From Paludibacteraceae bacterium (GTDB lineage Bacteria > Bacteroidota > Bacteroidia > Bacteroidales > Paludibacteraceae), in contig JAFYMG010000009.1 of NCBI GenBank assembly GCA_017556705.1, forward strand, positions 1 through 64,000: a DNA stretch of 64,000 nt, given 5' to 3'. Both the position numbers and the translations under genes were made by a program. Every line of letters begins with the position of its first letter. The stretch's first letter is position 1. The notes beneath the pieces were generated by a model. The model was not told the origin of the DNA. It was given only the letters and a program-made list of their open reading frames with translations, and made no database searches. Below are positions 58,609-64,000 of the stretch, piece by piece.

Positions 58609-59769
58609 ATGTATATTTTAATGATTGCTCGAGGTGTTCCCAACGATAAATATCCTCAATGGGGATGCTTTGAGAAAGATCAAGCAGAAGCTTTAGCATC
58701 TATAGGACACAAAGTAATTGTGATGTCCTTAGATGGACGTTTTCTATTACATCGAAGAAAAATCGGATTAGAACATCAGCAAATTAATGGGGTGGAATAT
58801 TACGATTACTATCTATATCCTCAAAAATTGACAGACATATTAAGCCATGCCTTAACTCTATATATACAAGATAATCTTATTCAAAATCTCTATCGTATCA
58901 TAGAAAAGAAACATGGAAAACCAGATATCATATTTGGTCAGATGTTTGTCAACACACGCATGGGAATATGTTTAAGCCGTAAACATAATATACCAATCGT
59001 TGGTATTGAACATTTGGGACGTTTTAATGATGCTAATTTAGATAATTGGGGACATACAAAAAAAGACGCTGAATATACATATCATAACATACATGCTGCA
59101 ATCGCCGTTTCGCATAAGCTAAAAGAATCTTTGTATCGACATTTTTCGATAACGGCTGATGTAGTTCCTAATCTTCTTGGAAAAGAATTCTATTATACAG
59201 CACCTAATAATAATGAGGCATTTACAATAGTTTCTGTAGGAAGATTAGACCATGGAAAAGGATTTGATTTATTAATACAAGCTTTATTAAAAATTAAAGA
59301 CAAATTACCTCAAAATTGGCAAGTAAAAATTATTGGAAGTGGAGAATGGAGAGATATATTACAACGCGAAATCAACACTTCTAATTTGCAAAATAACATT
59401 GTTCTTCTCGGACAAAAAAACAAGCAAGAGATTGTACAATTACTACAACAAAGTGATCTATTCGTCTTGCCATCACGCAGCGAAACATTTGGTGTAGTAT
59501 ATATCGAAGCAATGGCATGCGGACTACCTATTATCGCAACAGATTGTGGAGGTCCAAGAGACATTGTAACAAAAGATAATGGTTTACTTATCCCTAATGA
59601 AGATGTTGACGCATTAGGAGAAGCGATATTATATATGGTAGAAAATATTGACAAATACGACAGAAAGGCCATTGCTGAAGATTGTCAAGCGCGTTTTTCT
59701 CCAAAAGTCGTTGCTAAACAATTAACGCAAATATTTGAAGATACCATAAAAAACGCAAAAAATAAATAA
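58609..59769 (+). CDS. Glycosyltransferase family 4 protein
   Basis: The 386-residue GT-B protein has an N-terminal domain (MYILMIARGVPNDKYPQWGCFEKDQAEALASIGHKV) and a nucleotide-binding C-terminal domain (about 200-386). VGRLDHGKGFDLLIQALLKI and LPSRSETFGVVYIEAMACGLPIIATDCGGPRDIV carry the E-x7-E motif of the GT4 retaining family. It probably adds a hexose or HexNAc to the lipid-linked unit on the cytoplasmic side. It is the last gene before the second promoter. Confidence 0.93.
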   Translation: MYILMIARGVPNDKYPQWGCFEKDQAEALASIGHKVIVMSLDGRFLLHRRKIGLEHQQINGVEYYDYYLYPQKLTDILSHALTLYIQDNLIQNLYRIIEKKHGKPDIIFGQMFVNTRMGICLSRKHNIPIVGIEHLGRFNDANLDNWGHTKKDAEYTYHNIHAAIAVSHKLKESLYRHFSITADVVPNLLGKEFYYTAPNNNEAFTIVSVGRLDHGKGFDLLIQALLKIKDKLPQNWQVKIIGSGEWRDILQREINTSNLQNNIVLLGQKNKQEIVQLLQQSDLFVLPSRSETFGVVYIEAMACGLPIIATDCGGPRDIVTKDNGLLIPNEDVDALGEAILYMVENIDKYDRKAIAEDCQARFSPKVVAKQLTQIFEDTIKNAKNK

Positions 59770-59773
59770 TAAC

Positions 59774-59804
59774 TTGCATAATTCATAGAAAATGTGTAAC
59801 TTTG
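59774..59804 (+). promoter_or_regulatory. Internal promoter of the acyl-modification genes
   Basis: TTGC at 59774-59777, 19 bases, then TAACTTTG at 59797-59804. The ATG at 59824 is only about 13 bases after the expected start of the transcript. It divides the polysaccharide cluster into two transcription units. Confidence 0.85.
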
Positions 59805-59823
59805 CAGGCTGATTTAAAAACAT

Positions 59824-60453
59824 ATGAAACATTTGATTATCATAGGTGCAGGAGGCATGGGAAGAACCATGTATGATATGGCAAGAGAAAGTATTGGGTA
59901 TGGTACACAATACGATATCCGCGGGTTCATTGATGATAATACTTCTGCATTGAATAATTTTGCTAATTATCCTCCAGTCGTTGCACCAATACAGGGATAT
60001 AAACCCAAAGAAAATGAAATCTTCATCTGCTCTATTGGAGGTGCGGCACGCAAAAAATGTATGGAGGAAATAATCTCTAAAGGAGGTGAATTTTTGACAA
60101 TGATACATTCTACAGCCCGCATTGGCACAAACGTACAAATTGGAGAAGGCTCCATTGTCGGAGCATTTACTACCATCGGTGCTGATGCTAAAGTAGGAAA
60201 ATATAATCTTATACAATCCTATACAGTCATTGGACATGACTCTATTATTGGAGATTGGAATCGCATAGATACGCATGTTACACTGGTCGGAGGCACTGTT
60301 GTCCATAACGAGGCAGACATTCATACATCTGCAATGATCAGTCATAATGTAATCGTGGAAAACAACTCTCGCGTAGCTGCTTGCAGTTTTGTAATCCGGC
60401 GTGTTAAAGAAGGTACTACTGTGTTAGGAAACCCTGCAAAAAAACTAATGTAA
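59824..60453 (+). CDS. NeuD/PglD-family acyltransferase
   Basis: The 209-residue protein begins MKHLIIIGAGGMGRTMYDMA, the nucleotide-sugar-binding Rossmann-like N-domain of PglD/NeuD, and ends in left-handed beta-helix hexapeptide repeats (about 95-200). In PglD this domain acetylates the 4-amino group of UDP-sugars with acetyl-CoA. Here the gene is followed by ACP and acyl-synthesis genes, so the donor may be an acyl-ACP rather than acetyl-CoA (inference). The catalytic His position, usually within the first repeat turn, could be the His in MIHSTARIG. Length is normal for the family. Confidence 0.9.
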   Translation: MKHLIIIGAGGMGRTMYDMARESIGYGTQYDIRGFIDDNTSALNNFANYPPVVAPIQGYKPKENEIFICSIGGAARKKCMEEIISKGGEFLTMIHSTARIGTNVQIGEGSIVGAFTTIGADAKVGKYNLIQSYTVIGHDSIIGDWNRIDTHVTLVGGTVVHNEADIHTSAMISHNVIVENNSRVAACSFVIRRVKEGTTVLGNPAKKLM

Positions 60454-60474
60454 TAACTTATAAAACAAAAAATT

Positions 60475-60702
60475 ATGGATATTCAACTTTTTATTCAAAA
60501 TGTAGCAGATCAATTTGACGAACTTAATGTAGAGTTGACACCAGAAACCAATTTCCGCAAGGTAGAAGGATGGACATCTTTGGTTGCACTGTTGGTTATC
60601 ACCATGGTTGATGAGGAATATGGCATTGTACTTCCTCCAGAAGAAATGCGCAAAACAAATACAATCCAAGAACTTTTTGATCTCGTTGCAAGCAAGCAAT
60701 AA
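60475..60702 (+). CDS. Acyl carrier protein, number 1
   Basis: The 75-residue acidic protein has an ACP four-helix layout (DIQLFIQNVADQF, then FRKVEGWTSLVALLVITMVDEEYGIVLPPEEM). The phosphopantetheine Ser would be in GWTSL, where most ACPs have G-x-D-S-L, so the Asp is replaced by Thr. It lies 21 bases downstream of the NeuD-like gene and its stop overlaps the next start (TAATG). It probably carries the acyl intermediate processed by the two SDRs, with acylation by the ligase at 62.2 kb. Confidence 0.85.
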   Translation: MDIQLFIQNVADQFDELNVELTPETNFRKVEGWTSLVALLVITMVDEEYGIVLPPEEMRKTNTIQELFDLVASKQ

Positions 60703-61451
60703 TGTACAATCCTTTTTCGCTCATAGGAAAAACTATCTTGGTAACAGGTGCCTCTTCTGGCATCGGTCGTGCTACTGCCGTTGAGTGTAGCAAAATGGGA
60801 GCAAAGCTCATTCTTACTGGACGTAATGAAGATCGATTACAGCAAACATTGCATCTGTTGGAAGGAGATGACCATCTACTTTTTTCTTGCGATCTTGCAC
60901 AAGAAGATGACATTAAGGTATTTTGCGCACAATTACCCAATAATATCGATGGAATTGCCCATTGTGCAGGTATTAGTTCGCTGAAACCTATTATTGGGTT
61001 GAACACCCAAAACCTGCAAGATATCTTCTGCACCAACTATTATGCCCCAGTTTTGCTAACCAAATATTTAGTCAAATCTAAAAAACTTCAGCAAGGAGCT
61101 TCGTTGGTATACGTAGGTAGCATATCAGGTATCAGCAATGTGGCAACAGCATTATCTGCGTATGGTTCGTCCAAAAGTGCTCTCAACTCGTTTGTACAAT
61201 ATGCTGCACTTGAGTTAGCGGGAAAGCACATTCGATGCAATGCTGTTTTACCTGGTCGTATAGAGACATCTTTACTACAAAATCAAACCATGAGCGAAGA
61301 AGACTTACAAAAAGATATTGCCAAATATCCACTACATCGCTATGGCACTCCAACGGAAGTGGCCCAAGCTATCGTATATCTGCTGTCAGATGCAACAAGA
61401 TGGATAACGGGTACTTCAATAACCATTGATGGAGGTAGATCTCTAATATAA
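60702..61451 (+). CDS. SDR-family oxidoreductase (FabG-like), number 1
   Basis: The 249-residue short-chain dehydrogenase has the cofactor motif TGASSGIGRATAVE (TGxxxGxG), the HCAGIS version of NAG, the catalytic Ser-Tyr-Lys pattern (VGSISGISNVATALSAYGSSKSAL, Y-x-x-x-K), and the end GTSITIDGGRSLI. It could reduce a 3-oxoacyl-ACP. It overlaps the upstream ACP gene by one base, and the downstream SDR follows after 6 bases. The paralogue next to it shares the layout but is not a recent duplicate. Confidence 0.9.
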   Translation: MYNPFSLIGKTILVTGASSGIGRATAVECSKMGAKLILTGRNEDRLQQTLHLLEGDDHLLFSCDLAQEDDIKVFCAQLPNNIDGIAHCAGISSLKPIIGLNTQNLQDIFCTNYYAPVLLTKYLVKSKKLQQGASLVYVGSISGISNVATALSAYGSSKSALNSFVQYAALELAGKHIRCNAVLPGRIETSLLQNQTMSEEDLQKDIAKYPLHRYGTPTEVAQAIVYLLSDATRWITGTSITIDGGRSLI

Positions 61452-61457
61452 TTGATT

Positions 61458-62186
61458 ATGTCTAAACTTCTCGAAAATAAAGTTTGTATCATCACTGGGG
61501 CTGCACAAGGCATCGGAAAGCAAATCGCGGAACAATTTGTTGCCGATGGTGCTATTGTATATGCTTGCGATAGACAGGAGTTTGCAACGAGCAACGAACA
61601 TATCCATCCAATTGTAATGGATATTACTGATGCCGCGAGCGTCAAGGCGGCCTTCATGCAAATATTCAAGGCAGAAGGTAGAATTGATTGCCTTGTAAAC
61701 AATGCAGGTATTGTGTACAATCGCAAGATAGGTATGATTATGCGCGAGGAGACAGAACGCATGTTCCTCGTAAATGTCATTGCTGCGATGGAGTTGCTTC
61801 AGCTGGTAAGTCGTCTTATGGCGCGCTGCGGCGGTGGCTCCATTGTCAATATTGCCTCAGTGACTGCGGTACTCGGATCACCAGGTCAAGTGGCATATTC
61901 TGCAACTAAAGGAGCAATAATCTCAATGACCAAATCCGCAGCCAAAGAGTTGGCTTCACAAGGAATTCGCGTTAATGCAGTGGCTCCTGGCATTGTCAAG
62001 ACAGAGCGTTTTGCTGAACTCTACGAAAGCGATGGTGATAAGATTGACGCACGCATTGGACGTATTGCCTTAGGCAGATTAGGTACTCCCGAAGATATTG
62101 CGCACGCGTGCGCGTTCCTTGCTTCTGATAGAGCAAACTACATATCTGGACAAATTCTTGGCGTAGATGGCTGCGCATCTATATAA
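61458..62186 (+). CDS. SDR-family oxidoreductase (FabG-like), number 2
   Basis: The 242-residue protein has ITGAAQGIGKQIAEQF (TGxxxGxG), NNAGIVYNRKIG, the catalytic SVTAVLGSPGQVAYSATKGAI (Ser...Tyr-x-x-x-Lys) and QILGVDGCASI, the usual C-terminal end of FabG. The ATG at 61458 is preferred over a TTG two codons upstream. Relatives are 3-oxoacyl-ACP reductases; two SDRs in a row suggest two reduction steps or a reduction and a dehydrogenation. It overlaps the ligase gene by one base. Confidence 0.9.
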   Translation: MSKLLENKVCIITGAAQGIGKQIAEQFVADGAIVYACDRQEFATSNEHIHPIVMDITDAASVKAAFMQIFKAEGRIDCLVNNAGIVYNRKIGMIMREETERMFLVNVIAAMELLQLVSRLMARCGGGSIVNIASVTAVLGSPGQVAYSATKGAIISMTKSAAKELASQGIRVNAVAPGIVKTERFAELYESDGDKIDARIGRIALGRLGTPEDIAHACAFLASDRANYISGQILGVDGCASI

Positions 62187-63583
62187 TGATTCTTCAAATA
62201 CAAAATATTGATCCACAACGTATTGCCGCTATTGATTCCAATGGCGACAAACTAACATATGCTGACATTACACTACTCTCGCAACAAATAAGCACGAACA
62301 TTCAGGAACGTGCTCTATGTTTCTTGTTAGTAGAGAACAATGTCGGAGGTATTGCGTGGACAATGAGCATGCTAGAGAGCCAACAACTCGTCCCACTTAT
62401 CCTCAATGTTAAGACAGAAGATTCGCTCTACAAACAACTCGTTGACACATACCAACCAACTTATATTTGTGCCCCATCCTATGTAACTTTACAAGGAGAA
62501 GTAATAGATTCACAATTTGGATACCAATTATACAAAATATCTAATAATCATTGCTTCTTACATCCAGAACTATCTCATCTGCTACCAACATCTGGCAGCA
62601 CGGGTAGTCCGAAACTTGTTCGGCATCAATACGAGAATATTGAGGCGGCAGGACTCAACATATCCACCTTTTTCGAGCTCAAGCCAACAGATCGCCCATT
62701 GATGGTACTTCCATTGTACTATACCATGGGGTTATCTATGGTTTTCAGCCACTTACGAGTCGGTGCTACAGTCCTCATTACTGGACTCAGTATGACGGAT
62801 TCCAACTTCTGGAAGTTCCTCAAGGAACAACATGCCACCTCATTTACGGGTGTACCATATAGTTTCCAAGTTCTCAATCTCATGCGTTTCTTCCGCATGG
62901 ATTTGCCTGACATGGAACTACTTACACAAGGAGGAGGAAAAATGCCTACAGACCTCAATCGCAAGTTTGCTGAATATTGTCGCGATAATGGCAAACGCTG
63001 GATTGCCACTTATGGTCAATCTGAATGTACAGCTCGTATGGCATATCTACCAGCCAAATGGGCGGTAGACAAAGTTGGAAGTATTGGCATTGCAGTTCCT
63101 AACGGCGAACTATCACTCATTGATACAGAGGGAAAAACTATTACCACTTCTAATACAGAGGGCGAGATGTGCTACCGTGGAAAGAATGTCACGATGGGCT
63201 ACGCACGCGAACAAGCAGATTTGGCTCTAGGAGACGAGCGTAATGGTTATATTCGTACAGGTGACCTCGCCTACTTTGACGAAGATGGTTGCTATTATAT
63301 TGTAGGACGAATGGGACGTTTCCTCAAACTTTTCGGTATGCGCGTTGGATTAGATGAATGCGAACAAATCGTTCACACTGAATGTGGAATAGAGTGCGCA
63401 TGTGTTGGAACCGACGAAAAAATGATTGTTTATATCACCCATGCCGACAAACAAAGCGAGGTCAAAGACGTCTTAGTACAAAAAACGCATATTGTAGCCA
63501 CATCTTTTGAGATTCGTATCATCCCCGAAATTCCAAAGAACGAAGCTGGAAAAAAATTATATAGTAAACTTGATAATCAATAA
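62186..63583 (+). CDS. AMP-forming acyl-CoA/acyl-ACP ligase (ANL superfamily)
   Basis: The 465-residue protein has the ANL P-loop LPTSGSTGSPKLVRH (TSGSTGxPK, about residues 132-146), ATYGQSECTARMAYL, the ATP-ribose motif GYIRTGDLAYFDEDG (A7/A8 hinge RTGD) and the C-terminal Lys in KNEAGKKLYSKL. It activates a carboxylic acid as an adenylate for transfer to CoA or a carrier. It is slightly short (typical 500-550), with the shorter N-terminal domain common in acyl-ACP ligases of polysaccharide and secondary-metabolite clusters. With the ACPs on each side, loading of an ACP is likely (inference). Confidence 0.9.
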   Translation: MILQIQNIDPQRIAAIDSNGDKLTYADITLLSQQISTNIQERALCFLLVENNVGGIAWTMSMLESQQLVPLILNVKTEDSLYKQLVDTYQPTYICAPSYVTLQGEVIDSQFGYQLYKISNNHCFLHPELSHLLPTSGSTGSPKLVRHQYENIEAAGLNISTFFELKPTDRPLMVLPLYYTMGLSMVFSHLRVGATVLITGLSMTDSNFWKFLKEQHATSFTGVPYSFQVLNLMRFFRMDLPDMELLTQGGGKMPTDLNRKFAEYCRDNGKRWIATYGQSECTARMAYLPAKWAVDKVGSIGIAVPNGELSLIDTEGKTITTSNTEGEMCYRGKNVTMGYAREQADLALGDERNGYIRTGDLAYFDEDGCYYIVGRMGRFLKLFGMRVGLDECEQIVHTECGIECACVGTDEKMIVYITHADKQSEVKDVLVQKTHIVATSFEIRIIPEIPKNEAGKKLYSKLDNQ

Positions 63584-63587
63584 AAAT

Positions 63588-63827
63588 ATGACAAATTTAG
63601 AAAAGTACAACGCCATTTTCACCGAAGTATTTGGTACATCAGTTGAGCAATTAGGCGACAACTATAACAAAGAGAATGTTAGCGAATGGGACTCTGTTCA
63701 CCAACTGAACATCATCTCACTTTTGGAAGAGACATTTGACTTAATGCTTGATCCAGAAGATATTATGGCTTGCACTAGTTACAACGCTGGAAAAGAAATA
63801 CTAACAAAAAATGGTATTGAACTTTAA
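63588..63827 (+). CDS. Acyl carrier protein, number 2
   Basis: The 79-residue acidic protein has the four-helix ACP layout and a phosphopantetheine motif EWDSVHQLNIISLLEETF with the modified Ser in DSV. The ATG at 63588 follows the ligase stop by 4 bases; the longer frame overlaps the ligase and has no support. It differs clearly from ACP number 1 (FTEVFGTSVEQLGDNYN against DQFDELNVELTPETN). Two distinct ACPs suggest two acyl groups or a transfer between them. Confidence 0.9.
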   Translation: MTNLEKYNAIFTEVFGTSVEQLGDNYNKENVSEWDSVHQLNIISLLEETFDLMLDPEDIMACTSYNAGKEILTKNGIEL

Positions 63828-63850
63828 TCCTATTCGATAGTTTATTCTAT

Positions 63851-64000
63851 ATGGCACGTTGGACAATTAAGAATGTACGTTTGGCTGGAGTTAGTGCATG
63901 TATGCCTAAAAACATAGTCAAGACGGCCGATATTCCTCTCTTTACACCAGAGGAAGCCATAGTTTTTGACAATACTGTTGGAATTAGAGAACGCCGCATT
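63851..64000 (+). CDS. 3-oxoacyl-ACP synthase III-like protein, truncated by the window edge
   Basis: The first 50 residues read MARWTIKNVRLAGVSACMPK... and continue NIVKTADIPLFTPEEAIVFDNTVGIRERRI without a stop. The pattern GVSACMPKN and TGIRERR (here VGIRERR) is the entry of FabH/KAS III-type thiolase-fold enzymes. The active-site Cys and His lie beyond the end. It begins 23 bases after ACP number 2 and would start or extend an acyl chain on it. The rest of the gene and any further genes of the cassette are outside the window. Confidence 0.8.
   Translation, partial: MARWTIKNVRLAGVSACMPKNIVKTADIPLFTPEEAIVFDNTVGIRERRI

Overview
The window looks like a chromosomal segment of a member of the order Bacteroidales (Bacteroidota). 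The evidence is a -33/-7 promoter type (TTGN, 19 bp, TANNTTTG) seen about thirteen times, a sodium-pumping methylmalonyl-CoA decarboxylase operon, a GldF-like permease, an amylase ending in a T9SS-like sorting domain, and Bacteroidales-type gene neighbourhoods such as rsh-recR. Genus cannot be assigned from sequence reading alone. No rRNA, tRNA, insertion sequence or CRISPR array was seen.

Layout. 1-4.8 kb: propionate-forming operon (mce, mmdA, OadG-like subunit, a biotin carrier with two biotinyl domains, OadB-like subunit). 4.9-8.8 kb, minus strand: GNAT, HAD-like phosphatase, 4-TM protein, recR and a compact HD-less and ACT-less RelA. 8.9-12.2 kb, plus strand: pilin-like anchored protein, rsmD, a membrane-embedded AraC-type regulator, a small outer-membrane barrel. 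12.4-21.6 kb: GH13 amylase, mnmA, ettA, TlpA-like lipoprotein, ferritin, radical SAM protein, menA. 21.9-24.6 kb: ppdK. 24.8-31.9 kb: WbpB-type dehydrogenase, two Wza-type lipoproteins, Wzc-type kinase with a Tyr-Gly repeat tail, kdsB, a TerB/DnaJ protein, rlmH. 32.0-36.5 kb: SulP transporter, nucleoside-type MFS transporter, GldF-like permease, phosphoesterase. 36.55-36.68 kb: candidate small RNA. 36.8-41.3 kb, minus strand: CobW GTPase with a His/Cys-rich loop and a large DUF2723 membrane protein.

41.5-64 kb is a surface-polysaccharide cluster, all on the plus strand and more AT-rich than the housekeeping genes. It encodes two UDP-sugar dehydrogenases, RmlA/C/D (no RmlB here), a Wzx flippase, two DegT-type aminotransferases, two CPSase-like ATP-grasp ligases, an opine-dehydrogenase-family protein, a protein with a cobalamin-binding DxHxxG motif fused to a barrel-like region, a GT2, an EpsG/Wzy-like polymerase, a sugar-transfer-associated ATP-grasp protein and a GT4. 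A second promoter then drives a NeuD/PglD-like acyltransferase and an acyl-activation and chain-building cassette (ACP, two SDRs, acyl ligase, second ACP, KAS III cut by the window edge).

Working model (inference): nucleotide-activated amino sugars are made by the dehydrogenases, Rml enzymes and aminotransferases. An unusual amino acid or opine, possibly shaped by a B12-dependent rearrangement, is joined to them by ATP-grasp ligases, and a custom acyl group is built on the ACPs. The glycan is assembled by the GTs, flipped by Wzx, polymerised by the EpsG-like protein and exported by the Wza/Wzc-type proteins near 26-30 kb. The opine dehydrogenase, B12-like and ATP-grasp block (49.1-55.4 kb) is the most unusual part. 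A second unusual signal is a mosaic of short hairpin words filling several intergenic gaps in the left half and apparently also entering coding sequence in frame.
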